A stretch of 64,000 bases of DNA from the NCBI GenBank assembly GCA_030549335.1, contig CM060191.1, positions 873,001 through 937,000 of the forward strand. Direction: 5' to 3'. This DNA comes from Pontederia crassipes (lineage: Eukaryota; Streptophyta; Magnoliopsida; Commelinales; Pontederiaceae). The notes beneath the pieces were generated by a model that saw only the letters and a program-made list of their open reading frames with translations, was not told where the DNA came from and ran no database searches. Position numbers and translations under genes: made by a program. Every line of letters starts with the position of its first letter. Position 1 is the first letter of the stretch. Positions 1-11,899 of this stretch are shown in pieces.

Positions 1-1426
1 GATGGTTTTTTATGCTCACTATGTAATACAATTTTTAGGCATTTAATGTCTCATGAGATGTTAGATGATTATGTGATGGTTTTATTCATTATGACTTTTT
101 CTCTAAATTATTAAGTCTTCTGCAATTAATTGTTGTATAATGAACGGACTATCAATGTGAAATTCACCTAAATGCTTAAATCTTTTAAGATAAATTTCGG
201 ATCGCTACATTATTTTCGGAGGTTGTTCCTATACCTGGGTTGAAAGTATTGGTATAACTATCATTAAAAAAAGTATTATGCATAATAAACTCATTATCAA
301 TTGCTATAACTATCATTAAAAAAAGTATTATGCATAATAAAAACATATGAACTAAAATGAAAGTACTTATATAACAAAAATGACACGATTATAATTAGTC
401 TCTTGGCCCTGAGAGAATAAGAAACTTCCTGCTCGATATTTTGGTTTTTGTTAATCTAATTTCAATCACATAAAATTAGGCATGGACACAGGATTTGTAA
501 TTTTGCTGCTGCTATAATAGACAGCAGCAGAGTTTATTTTGATCGCAAGCCTCCTCGTCCGAGCTCCAACAATTTTATCTCACTATAAAAAAAATTGTGT
601 ATTTTCGACTACAAATTTTAACGAGTCAAAAGTCTTCGTATTTTTTGACAAAATTTTACGACGAAAAAATATTCTTCTGAAATATCTACAATTCAAAATT
701 AAGTTTTTTATTTTATATATATTATAAAAGCTGATGCTTATTTTGTGAATTTCTTAAATCTCATAACTATGTTATATGAAAGGTCTTGAATTTGGATACA
801 TTGTGATTGATGCATACTCAAAAGACCGCTCTACTATATAATCAACATTAATAGCAATTTTTATGCATAATAAAACATGTGATCTAAGACGATAGTACTT
901 ATAAGTGTGAATGAAAATGACAAGATTATAATTAGCAACATCATTATTTTTCTCACACTGAATAATTTTAATATTTAATCTCATTAAATATATAAAATAT
1001 ATTATTTCTCTCACATCGTTATGACTTGGATTAAAAGAGTCCAAAATATTTTAAAAAATGAATTATTGGCCTCGATGACATTTCTTTTAAAATTGCATTA
1101 GTCAAAGTGTAATAGATGCTGCAAGATCCTGACTTGAAGCAATCAAGTTGAATATGTCAAAATTATGAGGCTCTTGATCTTTAACCTTATTATAAATAAC
1201 TATTATTTGGTTTAACGATCTTCGCAAGTCTTTTTTTCTACAAAATCTCATTTTGAGTTTACCATTCATGAGATTTCAATCAATAATTGTGGCTCCGTAT
1301 TCCCAGGTCGTTTTTGCAAGACATTTCTGTCTATCATGGCAAGTCATCAATTTTTCAAACAATTGCTCATCCATCAATTACGACTTGTATTTTATTTTTT
1401 GACACCAAAGTCAAATAATTTTTTTT
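1..1426. other. AT-rich intergenic DNA upstream of the RLK
   Basis: I see no coding signal here; the short open frames are AT-rich and have no domain character. A segment of about 40 bases containing TATTATGCATAATAAA occurs twice in near-tandem (about 244-285 and 302-342), and a diverged third version lies near 860-940, followed in both places by a similar AAATGACA..GATTATAATTAG stretch. The part from about 1,030 to 1,300 is homologous, inverted, to 44,840-45,250. Confidence 0.6.
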
Positions 1427-2184
1427 GATTTAATGACCATCGTACGCTGCTCAGGCGTATGATGGCCATACGCCTTAGCCCCCATCGTCAGATCTAATCT
1501 GACGGTGGGTATTTTCTTCTACCTCTCTTCTTGTCATCTGATGGAGGCGGAGCGACGGCAGCGCACCGGCGGAAGGGGCAGAAGCGAAAGTTGGAGGAGT
1601 CCTCGTCGGGCAGGGACACTGGCCGCGAGGGAGATGGATGGTGGGGAGGAAGAGAAGGAGGCAGAAGAGGAGGAGGCTGACGACGGGGATGCCGGCCGCG
1701 AGGGAGGAGGACGACGGGGATGCTGAATGCCAGGGAGACGACCGTCGGGGGAGGACAGGAGATTCGCGATCGGTCAGAGTCACGCCCAAAAGAGCAGTAG
1801 CCGCCATTGCCGATCTCTCACTTGTGCGCGATCGAGTTGCAGTCGCCCTCGCCTTGTCGCTATCGACGTCGCCATCGTCAGATCAGGAGATAGAGGGAGA
1901 GACCGGATCGCCTTGCCCCTTGTCGCCGCCTCACCGCTTGGATTCCTTGCAATCGCTCGCCCTCGCCTCATCGCCATCGCCATCTCCATTGCCGGATCGG
2001 GGATAAAGAGGGAGAGATCGTGCCTCACCGTCATCCTTACCTCGTCGTAGCCACCGTTGCCTCGCCGCTCGTGCCTCGTCACCCACTGTCATGTCTTCCA
2101 ACGTTGTCTCGTCACCAATCGTCCGATTAGATCGGAGGTGGGCAGTGTACAAGGGTCATACGCCTTATATGACCCCATTAAATC
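1427..2184. mobile_element. GC-rich putative TIR element (possible Pack-MULE-like insertion)
   Basis: This GC-rich island sits in AT-rich DNA. Its ends are imperfectly inverted: both begin GATTTAATG and both carry GGCGTATGA 20-30 bases further in when read inward. The interior holds CGATCGCC/TCGCCATCGCC-rich sequence with a degenerate internal duplication (about 1,860-1,935 versus 1,965-2,040). The homologous RLK upstream copy at 44,601-45,250 runs through this position without the island, so it is an insertion here or a deletion there. Several overlapping frames are open only because of base composition. I could not define a target-site duplication, so the class is uncertain. Confidence 0.4.
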
Positions 2185-3012
2185 TTTTTTTTTTTCGTAC
2201 CGTGTGACCAATTAAGTCATTGTGGATTCACGAAAAAGGTGGGATGCTCTTCGAAAAGAGAGTAATTGGGGAAAACATTAAATGGATTTAAATTAAAATT
2301 TTCAAATCGTCAATGCGTCGTCGTTAGTGTATTTAAATTGTCTATTGGATATTAAGATTTTTAAATCTCAATGTTTCTATTAATTTTTTAAAAAATCTAA
2401 AAGTATTAATAAATTTGGATTGTCATAGTTAGTTAGTTAGCCAGTTGAGTCAAGGAGAGATAGCAATCTTTCAATTTATGGAACATGGTGAATCTCGACT
2501 TAAGAAGAATACTTCAATGCTACATTTAGGATGACTTCTGGTGGAATATAGAAATTCGCTACGAATGCCCTGTTTGGATTGAGGGTAAAGAAGGAGAAAA
2601 ATAGGAAGGGGAAATGAAATTTTCTTCTTCTCGTTTGGATATAATTTTAATGAAGAAAAAATGGAGGAGAACGAAAGATAGATTTCCCCCCATTTTCCTC
2701 TGTTTAGTTCATTTTATTTTCAACTCAAAATAATAGGTAGAGAGGGAAAAACAAATTTTACATATAATATTTTTTAAAAAATTAATATAAATGTTCTCAT
2801 TTTTATTCTCCATTTTTTTCTTCATTCGCCTTATAAGCACCTATCTCATTATCTTTCTCTTTCTCGGTGTGTCATTTTTTCTTTCAGGCATTTATTAGAA
2901 TCGGACTAATTTGGAGCGTGGATTTTGAACGAAAATGACATATTTGACGACTTCAAGAAATGGATTCTGCGGCTATTACCTTGTGCAATGCAATCCCCCC
3001 ATCAGTTTGGCA
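2185..3012. other. RLK 5' flank with a partial Tourist-like end
   Basis: From 2,185 to about 2,434 the sequence matches, inverted, 44,601-44,830, so it is old RLK upstream DNA. At about 2,570 a CCCTGTTTGGATTGAGGG stretch resembles the end of the element at 6,833-7,619, but no partner end was found before the gene. No coding sequence was recognised. Confidence 0.5.
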
Positions 3013-3019
3013 TATAAAT
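3013..3019 (+). promoter_or_regulatory. Candidate TATA box of the RLK gene
   Basis: TATAAAT lies about 70 bases before the chosen start codon, consistent with a short 5' leader of roughly 40 nt. The start ATG at 3,084 has G at -3 and G at +4. This is inference from position and motif only. Confidence 0.35.
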
Positions 3020-3083
3020 TATTTGTTCAATTGGATGTCCACAGAAGAAGAAAAAGAAGAAGATCCTGGGAGAGGCAAAAGCA

Positions 3084-5414
3084 ATGGGAAATCATCAAAT
3101 TATCATCACCTTCTCCCTCTTCCTTCTGCTCTCTGGTGCGCTTGAAGTGGTCGCCAGCTCCTCCTGCGCTCCTTCCTCTTGCGGAGCCCTCCGCAGCATA
3201 AAGTCTCCTTTCCGTCTGAGCGGCGAGCCTCGGAAGTGCGGCGAAATCGAGCTGAGCTGCGAGGGGGAGGATGCAGCCATCTACCTCGAAGGAACCAAGT
3301 ACTTTGTCAAGGAGATATTGAACTCCACATGGGACAGCACCACATGGGGCACCGCCGAAATCTCTGTAGTCTACGCCGGCGGCTTCTCCAGTGGCTATCA
3401 CGGTCTCCGGAGCACTTCCTACTATGGGTATTCTCAAGCAAACACGTTAGTGAATCTCATGAAATGTTCGCAGAGGATTGATAGCACAGGAAACATAGAC
3501 GACCACTACTTGCAACTTCCATCCTTTACCAACAGCAGCCTCAACACCACGGTGTACGCCAAGATCGCTGCCTTGGACTCGGACAACAGGTATCTTGGCG
3601 GCCAGATAGTGGACCTTCGCATGTCCTGCAGTCCGCTGGGATGGTTCTGGGCTAATTCGACCTCCCCCGTCCACTCAGAAGACGACCTTTTACAAGCTGC
3701 CTTGAACACATTCCCGGTTACTTTATTCATTAATGTTAACGAAAACTTTGGATCTTGCTTGCGGTCGGCCATGAAGTAAGGCAACCTCAACTTAATATAA
3801 TTAGTGAACTCAATCTTAATCACGCCTGGTCTACTGATTGATCTTTTTTTATCTCTATTCCTGGCATATGTTTCAACTCAAGTGGTTATACCGATGTCAG
3901 TTCTTTTTTGCTCGGTGTCATCTCCTACCCCACGGTCGCCTTGGACTGTATCGACTATAAAATCGGCAACAAATTCGTCAAAATACCATTTGGGTACATA
4001 ACGACAGTGTTATCGCCAGTGTTAACGAGTGAGTAGCATTTTTTGGGTACATATATATATTTTATATTCCTTTTTGTTTGATCCGGTTGTTGGCACGACA
4101 TGTACTGACACGTGAAGTGAAGTGGAATTTGATTACTCAAACTGTGCAAAGACTTTAACATGTCAAACTAATAGTCTTCTTAGCCTTAGCATATTTTTTA
4201 TTTTTTTCATTTATTCTGTGATACAATTCAATGCACCGATTTTCATTTCATTTGTGTATGCAGTATTGGCGATAAAAAGGTTCACATGCGTGCCCTTGGT
4301 TGTTTATGTGCTGGCAATTTACAACTTTAGGAAGGCCAGGAGGAGGCGGAGAATTGACAACGTCGAACTATTTCTACGCAGCCAGCAGAGAATTTCCCCT
4401 ACGCGCTATGCGTACAGCGACCTCATCGCAATGACAAACAACTTCACCCAGAAGCTCGGCCAAGGAGGCTTCGGCTCTGTCTTCAAGGGCCATCTGCAAG
4501 GCGTCATCCCTGTCGCCGTCAAGGTGCTGGGCGCCTCCAAGTTGAATGGGGAGGAGTTCATCAGTGAAGTGTCCACGATTGGCAGGATTCACCACCTGAA
4601 CGTAGTCCGGCTTCTTGGATTCTGTTCAGAGGGATCCAAAAGAGCTCTCATCTATGAGTACATGCCCAATGGCTCACTGGACAAGTACATCTTCGCGACC
4701 AAAGGAGCTGACAACAACAACAAACATGCAACCTTGACGTTGGAGAAGCGAAATGAAATCGCCTTGGGGGTCGCAAGAGGGATCCATTATCTGCACCACG
4801 GCTGTGAAATGCAGATTTTGCACTTTGACATCAAGCCCCATAACATCCTCCTGGACAGCCACCTCAATCCCAAGGTATCGGATTTCGGCCTCGCCAAGTT
4901 GTATCCCAAAGACTATAATTCAGTATCTGTCAGTGCCGCCAGGGGAACCATAGGATACATGGCTCCTGAGCTGATATCAAGAAGCTTTGGCGTCATATCA
5001 TACAAGTCTGATGTCTACAGTTTTGGGATGCTGCTGATGGAGATGGCAGGCCAGAGGAGGAATGTCGATCATGGTGTTTCAAAATCCAATCAAATTTATT
5101 ATCCGTCGTGGATCTACGACAAGCTCGTCCAGTTGCAGGTAGACACCTCCGTCCCTGATATCACGCCCGAGATTGACGAGATAGAAGTAAAGCTCTGCAA
5201 AGTTGGTCTGTGGTGCATTCAGATGAAGCCATCCAATCGTCCATCCATGAGTAAAGTTGTGAGCATGCTCCAAGGGAATGATGCTGATGAGGTGGAAATG
5301 CCACCAAAGCCTTTCTTCTCATCCGCAGAGCCGAGCTCTGTTACACGCCCTTCCTTCCCGCTCATCTCATTTCCAGACTTGTCCATGATTTCTGAGTATG
5401 ATGACCTTCCATAA
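3084..5414 (+). CDS. LRK10L: LRK10L-type receptor-like kinase, three exons, apparently intact
   Basis: Predicted exons are 3,084-3,775, 3,901-4,028 and 4,264-5,414, with GT..AG introns of 125 and 235 bp. Phases fit exactly, giving 1,971 nt and 656 aa. The protein has a signal peptide (about 1-25) and a Cys-rich GUB_WAK-type extracellular region (CAPSSCG, RKCGEIELSC, KCSQ, MSCSP). Exon 2 encodes the end of the ectodomain (VALDCIDYKIG). A short hydrophobic stretch (about 280-295) is followed by basic FRKARRRRR. The kinase domain has the glycine loop GQGGFG (339-344), Lys360 in VAVK, catalytic HFDIKPHN (460-467), DFG (480-482) and APE (507-509). The residue before the catalytic Asp is Phe, so it is a non-RD kinase, as usual for LRK10/WAK-like cell-surface kinases. 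Role: presumed plasma-membrane immune or wall-sensing receptor; the ligand is unknown. Introns are inferred, not shown by transcripts. Confidence 0.87.
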
Positions 5415-5640
5415 CTTCAGAAAAAGGACCTGAATTGAAGGTTATCTCACTCATGGTTTAAATTTCTTGTTCATGTTGGACGTGAAGTCATGCTTAGTTT
5501 ACATTTATTATAATTTAAACTAATAGAGACTTAATTTATGTCTGATGTAAAAGGGAAGAAATTAAGAATGACGAAACATTTTTATTATGTCGTTAGTTTA
5601 AATCTTAATATATATATACTTGTTCTTCCTCTTCCATCCA
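5415..5640 (+). other. RLK 3' untranslated region and flank
   Basis: The sequence after the RLK stop is shared with the downstream flanks of the RLK relics: inverted at 46,965-47,198 and in direct orientation at about 9,500-9,730. That marks it as the ancestral 3' UTR/flank of the cluster. No strong polyadenylation signal can be singled out. Confidence 0.55.
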
Positions 5641-5788
5641 AACAGCGGAGGAATAAGAATAATGTTGAATCTCATAAATTAGAAAAATAGGAACAATAAA
5701 TTCCTGATTGCAGCAAGAACAAATGAGGGCATGACAATGGCTGATAAGGAATATATACAGTGAAAGAGAAAGGGAGGAGAAGTGGCAA

Positions 5789-6661
5789 GTGACAGAAAAA
5801 ATGGCCTCTCCCGACCCACCCCCTCCTCCTCCCCCCGACCCTTTCTCGGCTCCCTTCGGGCAACAAACTACCTCAAGGTGCTTTAAACTAGGGCTCGCCC
5901 ACAAGATCAAAATCTCTTCCGCGAATTCTTTCCCCTCTCTATCCATAGCGCAGTTGCAGCGTCTGAAGGAGTCTATGGACGAGGAAGTCGTCATTCCATA
6001 CGAGATGATCTCCAAAAGATTTTGTCCCTTGCGGCCCCATTAAATATCATAGAGCTAGCTAACTATTTTTGTTGTTCCATTTCGCAGATCCAGTGGAGCT
6101 CTTAGGGGGACCGTGGAATGTGGAGGGGTGCAATCCTACACCTTACGCTTCCAAAGCCTTTCTTCAAGCCCATGAAAAACAGCTGACTTCCTCGTCGGTA
6201 TTGAGTTATCTAATAAAAAATCTATTCTTAGGATTGTAGAGCGATTTGGGACCCCTACGAAGGTCAATGATGTTACCATACTTGGGGAACGTAGTCAATT
6301 CGCCCGCGTGTGTGTGTGGAGTGCTCCAATCAAGCAAGGTGTATGGATTTAAGTACCGAACGGATCTCGACACTTTCGTAGAGTTCTCTACGAAAACATC
6401 TCATTGTTCTGCTTCAAGTGCAGTAGAGTGAGACATGCCATCTCAATCTGCCCGAAGAAGAGGTTGGAAGCCGAGGAGGGGGCGGTTCCTCGGAACCCCT
6501 TTTCTACGGCAACTGGATGCACTCGTTTCATTTCCGTCGACGCCGATCTCTGCCTAAGGGCATGGCAAACAATGGTCTTGTTTGCCGCTAGGTCCAAGGC
6601 GCGGGTCAAGCCCCTGAACAACAATATCGTGCAATCCCCTTGCTTCTCTGGCAGCCGTTGA
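5789..6661 (+). pseudogene. L1-type LINE ORF1 relic (DUF4283 / CCHC knuckle)
   Basis: A frame from about 6,185 to 6,349 reads like the DUF4283 region of plant L1 ORF1 (FLVGIEL..., then ERSQFARVCV). After a frameshift the next frame gives RRVLYENISLFCFKCSRVRH and completes a CX2CX4HX4C zinc knuckle (C-FK-C-SRVR-H-AISI-C) near 6,404-6,450. The proline-rich frame starting at 5,789 may be the N-terminal part but is not diagnostic. No reverse transcriptase follows. This is a dead fragment: the role of such proteins is nucleic-acid binding in LINE RNPs. The family is inferred from motif spacing. Confidence 0.5.
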
Positions 6662-6832
6662 TCAAGAATGTGCTCTAGATCAAACAGTGGAAGTGGCTCA
6701 CTCAATGCAAACGCACTCCACATCACCATCAGTCCTCACATGAGGCAGGCGGCAGCGAGCATAGGTCGTCCCCATGTTTCCCTCGAGACTCTTCCTCTCA
6801 CATGACCAGCACTCAATTACGTGAAGCTCTAA

Positions 6833-7619
6833 GAGTCTGTTTGGCAAATAACTAATGGAGGAATGGGATGGGGTGGTGTGGTGAGTGATGGGTGGGGTGG
6901 CGTGGTGTGTCATTAGAAAGTCCATGTTTGGATAATAAATTATATAAGATGTGGAGTGGGGTAATGAAGATTTTGTTTGTATAAAAGTTATTTTTATCCT
7001 TCATTATTTATTTAAAGTATTTATAATCGTTAATTAGGGGTGAGCATGAATCTGAACGACTGGTCATCCTCGTCCGCACCGGTTCGGATTTTTCAAATTT
7101 TTTTCCGACCCAATGGATAATTAAATCAGGACCGAGTCTCATTTCTTTGACACTCGACCGGGTCGGGTCGGGACCGAATTCGGGTTTTACGTCTTGACCC
7201 GATTGAATATATTATATTAATATTAAATTATTTTTAAATAGTATATTTATGTTTATTTTGAAAAAAAATTATTTACTAAAAATTTTTATTTAATAAAAAT
7301 TATAGATGAATATGTATTCATATTAGAAAAAAGATAATATATGTGTGTGTGTGAGAGAGAGATGGTTTAATTTGGTAATAAGAGAAATAATTTAATTTGG
7401 TAATTAAAAAGGGAAAGATGTTAATTTGGTCTAAAATAATCTATCCCTCATCATTCCACCAATTTGGTGGAATGAAAAATGTGATATTTGAAGGACTTAG
7501 CTATTCCACCCCACCCCTCTTAGCTTAAATTAAAAATATAATCAAACATGGTGTAACTAATTTCATTTTCTCATATTCCACCCCCCTCCCACTTCACAAC
7601 CCTCAATCCAAACAGACCC
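6833..7619. mobile_element. Tourist/PIF-Harbinger-like non-autonomous element
   Basis: The ends are inverted: GAGTCTGTTTGG at the left and, on the other strand, GGGTCTGTTTGG at the right. Both are flanked by TAA (6,830-6,832 and 7,620-7,622), the 3-bp TTA/TAA target preference of Harbinger elements. The ends are rich in GGGATGGGGTGG / CCACCCC. No transposase frame is present. A separate GACCGGGTCGGGTCGG-containing segment (about 7,036-7,260) seems nested inside. Confidence 0.65.
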
Positions 7620-7622
7620 TAA

Positions 7623-8064
7623 GGTCTTTTGTCCCCCTACCATGTGATGCCTCAGAGACTTTTGTCCTCGTGTAGAATGACCCTTCTTTTTCACCTTTAC
7701 AACCACCCGCAGGAAAACCAAACCCTAGCTCCTCTTGCATCAAGGAGGTGGAAAACCGCAGCCAAGATTTACACCAAGACATGATCCTCAATATTTTCGA
7801 GCGACTCCTCTCGCAAGATGTCGATGCTACATAATCCTAGGAGGAGGAAAACGAAAGACGAACAAGTACATGAATACCTCATCCCCTACACGTGGAAAGC
7901 AAGCGCACGCGTAAGATGCAAAGGCGATTATCCCCTCCACCACCAAGCTTAAAGTAGAAGCAACAAAAATGATAGGTAAGAACCCCAAGACTCACCTCAT
8001 CTGCCACTGATTTGATCCCTTGTGTGCAACTCCTTCCCCCACACAAAGATCATTTAGTGGAATT
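7623..8064. other. No recognisable gene
   Basis: This is moderate-GC sequence that appears to continue the LINE-like flank interrupted by the Tourist-like element. Frames are short and interrupted; nothing was identified. Confidence 0.4.
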
Positions 8065-8642
8065 CACTACAAGAAAAAGGCTTATTACAGACGAATTTAT
8101 CGACGGAACCAATTCGTCGAAAAAACGATCGTCGTAAATTATTTTTCGACGGTCGAAGAAAATTTGTCGAAAGTTTTGACGATCGTCGCAACCCGCCGAA
8201 ACTTTCGGCGGTCACAAACCGTCGAAACTTTCGGCGGTCGTCGCAACCGTCGAACTTTCGGCGGTCGCAACCATCGCAAAGAAGTTTTAAAATATAAAAA
8301 AATAGCCGGCCGCCAGATCACGCCGGCTGGCAGCCGATCAAGTTGCGGCCGGCCAGATCACGCTGGCATGGCGGCCGGCCAGATCTGATCGCTGGCGGCT
8401 GGCCAGATCGGGCCGCGGCCAAATCTGACTGCTCGGATCGCTAGCGGCCGAATCCAGCCGCCCGCGGCCAGATCCGGATAGGCCGCCTGGCGACTGGATC
8501 CGCCGCCCACGGCCAGATCCGAAAGACAGGCGGCCGGAGACCCTCGTCCGGGAGGGAGAGGGTCGCCGGCCGGGAGGTCGTCGAGGGAGAGAGAGAGAAG
8601 AGAGGGAGAGAGAAGTAGATAATGGAGTGGGATTGGGAAGAC

Positions 8643-8692
<50 letters not shown>

Positions 8693-9335
8693 TGAAAAGA
8701 TGAGAAGGCGGAAAAATGAAATAAAAGCGAAATAGTGAAATTTTAATTACCGACGGCTCTGACTGTCGAAAAAGCTACCGATAGTTTTGACCATCGAAAA
8801 TTATTTAATTATAAAAATAAAATACTTTATTTAGTTATATATAATATTTATTTTTTATTTCACTGACGGTTTGAACTGTCGCTAATTATTACCGACGGTC
8901 GGAACCGTTGAAAATTGCGATGGTTCGGACTATCGCTAATTATATTATTAAAATACTCCTCATATTATATTATTATACATTTACCGACAATTGTAACCGT
9001 CGAAAATTTCGTCGGAAATTGCGACGGATGGATATCCGTCGGAAAGATCGACATTTCTAATTATCAAAAAATAAAATAATAATATAATAAATTACATAAT
9101 TTAGTATTTTCATTTCCGATGGTTGTAACCGTCGGAAATTCCATTGAAAATTATGACGGATGGATATCCGTCGAAAATATCGACGTTCCTAATCGTCGAA
9201 AAATAAAATAATAATATAATAAATTATATAATTTATTATTTTTAGTTTCGATGATTGTAATCGCCGAAAATATTTTCATCATAAAATTCATCATAAATTA
9301 CGTTGAATTTCGATCTGTCAAAAATTTTTCGTGGA
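8065..9335. mobile_element. CACTA (En/Spm)-like non-autonomous element
   Basis: It begins with CACTACAAGAAAAAGG, the classic plant CACTA terminus. Subterminal DNA at both sides carries many copies of CCGTCG/CGACGG motifs (CGTCGAAA, CCGACGGTT, CCGTCGGAAAT). The core (8,300-8,560) is GC-rich with repeated GGCCGGCCAGATC units. No transposase frame was seen. The right end is eroded: TTTTTCGTGG near 9,330 is the best remnant of an inverted CACTA end. The 3-bp target duplication cannot be verified. Confidence 0.6.
8642..8690. repeat. (TA)n microsatellite
   Basis: Nearly pure TA dinucleotide run inside the CACTA-like element. Confidence 0.9.
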
Positions 9336-9339
9336 AAAA

Positions 9340-9730
9340 TGATAATGTGGAAGTGATGCTAATACGGTGGAAATGCCACCAATGCCTTTCTTCTCATCCT
9401 CATAGCCAAGCTCTGTTACATGTACGACCTTCCTTTCCGCTGATCTAGTCCCCAGATTGGACCATCATTTCTGAGTTTGATGACCTTTCATAACTTCTGA
9501 AAAAGACATTCATGAAAACAACTTATGATGTGACTTCAATCTTGGTCCCATTATTGTTCAAAGGCAATGCTTAGTTTACATTTATCATAAGAAAAAAAAA
9601 TTAGAGTTCGGCACGAAGATCTTAATTTATGTGCCTTGTGTAGTTTACATTTGATGCAGAAATGAAAGAATGGCAAAACATTTTCTTATGTTATTGATTT
9701 AAATTTTATATTTGGCTCAGACAACTGGTT
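9340..9730 (+). pseudogene. RLK 3'-end relic with 3' UTR
   Basis: The segment from about 9,345 to 9,500 aligns base by base with the last 50 codons of the intact RLK (GTGGAAATGCCACCAA, then TTTCTTCTCATCC, CAAGCTCTGTTACA, TTTCTGAGT.TGATGACC). It is followed by the same 3' flank (CTTAGTTTACATTTAT near 9,572). Stops and indels break the frame (TAG after the SSS codons), and the catalytic domain is absent, so it is a dead 3' remnant. The CACTA-like element abuts its upstream side and may have replaced or displaced the rest. Confidence 0.75.
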
Positions 9731-9780
9731 CATTTTACAACATAAATTTGCAAACATAACAATATACATAATTCATTATT

Positions 9781-10030
9781 CAAATGGTGGCAAATCAGGG
9801 CTTTTCTCATAGATTGGTCTACTATTCAATCACTAGAAATATTTTACTAGTCTACAAATGTTGGTAGTTCATTTGATAGATTGGAATACTATTCAATTAC
9901 GAGAAAAAAATTACTAGTATACAAATGGTGGTAGATTAGCATACTATTCAATTATTTAGAAAAAAACTTACTAGTCTATAAATGGTGGTAGGTCATCTGA
10001 TAGATTGGCCTACTTTTCAATAACCTAATA
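9781..10030. repeat. Degenerate tandem repeat, four units
   Basis: Units beginning AAATGGTGG (or TTGG) recur at about 9,781, 9,855, 9,922 and 9,979, each followed by GATTGG.CTACTATTCAAT and TTACTAGT. Spacing is irregular (about 57-75 bp). Confidence 0.6.
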
Positions 10031-11899
10031 CTCAAAACATCACAACCTTCCTATTTGAACAAATAGGATGAAAATAGATCATAATAAACATATGAACAAA
10101 AAAAATTTAATTTTTAAAAATGAATTAGTGTCTCCCTGAAATATTGATCATCCCTTAATCTAAATGAATTGATTAAACTATCTTAATTTAAAATGAATTG
10201 GTCTCCATAAACTAATATCCCATCAAATCAGATTAAAATTAAGACACATTAAATTAAATTTCATAAATTATTAATCACTCCACAAATTAGTATGAATTAA
10301 CAAATTACACAGACAATAGTTATTAGACATATTTTAATTATTAATTTTAAATAAAATCAATTAATTAATTAGCTTTATGAAAAACACTCTTGAGATTGGT
10401 ATATTCTAATTTAAAATTTTAATTAACAAAATTAAAATCACAATTAATAATTAATTAGAAAATACTAAAATAATAAAATTAGGGTTCAAATAATTTTTCT
10501 TCAATTAATAATCTCCTAAAATAAAATATATAAGACTACGAAATTCATCCTATAAATTTTGGAGAGACAAAATAATAAGAATAGATAAATTTGAAAGAAT
10601 TACACCCAAGATGGAAATAGAGATCCCGACAATCGGCACGCAGATGGCGACTTCAAGGCATGATTTATGATGGTGGTCTCTTCGTATATTTATAGATGTG
10701 AAGGCAGCTTGTAACTAATCATGGTTGGAAAATCAAACGGATGTAAATCTTCTTCTGATAAATTTTGTATGCAGCTTGAATAAAATTTGCGTATGTGTCA
10801 CGTCTTGTTTCTTGGCTAGTTAGATCATGACACATCAACAGATTGTCATCACTTGCGACCTTAGGATTAACTGACTAGCATAGATAAAATTTGAATATGT
10901 CATAGTAAAGTTGACGGCCAATAGAATTCGGTTACATAGTCAATTTGACGTTAGAATCTTTGAATAATGTTCGAAATCCCGAGAATTTCATTAAATGGAT
11001 TAACACTAAAGATTATCAGGGGATGAAAATCGTGCCTTGATTCCGATTTGATACGTGAAAAAATCCCGACTTGTGATTAGCTCATGGGTTGAAGAAATGA
11101 TGGTCGAGATTTCCATATTGTTCCATTTTTCATACCTTCTGGTTGTTGAAAATTGCAATTAATGAATTAGGTTCATTTCTAGTAAGTCGTCATGCCTTGA
11201 TTTGATATAATTCGCACCTTATAATCTCATGAAAAACCCCACCTTGTATAGTACTTGCCTTTTGAAGGTTAAATACTCGGCGAGATTTTTCATCTAATCA
11301 AGACTTAGCACCTTGTGAAGGTAAAGAAATCCCGATAATTGAAATCCTGCCTTGCATTATTATGAAGTGTGCCAAACATCGAGCCTTGTGGTTAGGAAAA
11401 TCGTGCCTTTTCTAATTATCAAGTCCATCCGCCCCACATATTTTAATAATTCAGAAAAGAATTAACAGTAAACAATTAAATTTGGATTTACAAGAAAATT
11501 TAATAGAACAACGTCTATTATCAAGTCCATCCGCCCCACATATTTTAAGTATTCAAATTTTGTCACTTAACAACGTCTCTTTAAAATTTTACTTAAGAGA
11601 TAATTAAATAATAAGACAAGAGTTAGTAACATGTCAGCAAAAACAAATGCATGCAATGATATTTTTTTAGAATTTTTCAAAATTTTTAATTTTTTTTTAA
11701 TTTTTGATAAAAATGCAAGCATAGACAAATATAAAAATACATTAAAAAAACATACAATGCATAAAATATAAAATATTCCAAGCTTAAACTAAATATTGTC
11801 TCAAATATACTCCCAACAAGAAAAAGTGATTCAAACTCAATAAAATGGAAAAGAAAGAAATCAAAAAGAAAGAAAAGGGAAAAGATACATGTCTGCATA
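10031..11899 (-). mobile_element. Athila-like element relic: 3' non-coding end plus LTR
   Basis: Read on the minus strand, 11,899-11,560 matches the post-ORF region of the element at 26,921 (34,320-34,590: long T/A runs, TGCATGCATTT, CAAACTCTTGTCTTATT-like end). 10,600-10,031 matches its LTR (AATCACTCCACAAA, GTCTCC, GGATGAAAATAGATCA). This is therefore the 3' end of a diverged relative, truncated at 11,899 by the next LTR element. A leader-like TATTTATAG lies near 10,690. A direct repeat (TCAAGTCCATCCGCCCCACA) occurs at about 11,424 and 11,521. There is no coding sequence. Confidence 0.6.

Noticed and set aside
1475..2152. Several overlapping open frames on both strands in the GC-rich island
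   Set aside because: All frames are open at once, are R/S/P-rich and lack any domain pattern; this is the effect of GC-rich CGATCGCC repeats.
2935..3201. Alternative upstream ATG frame overlapping the RLK start
   Set aside because: A different frame from the signal peptide and ectodomain; it lies over the putative TATA box and has no domain.
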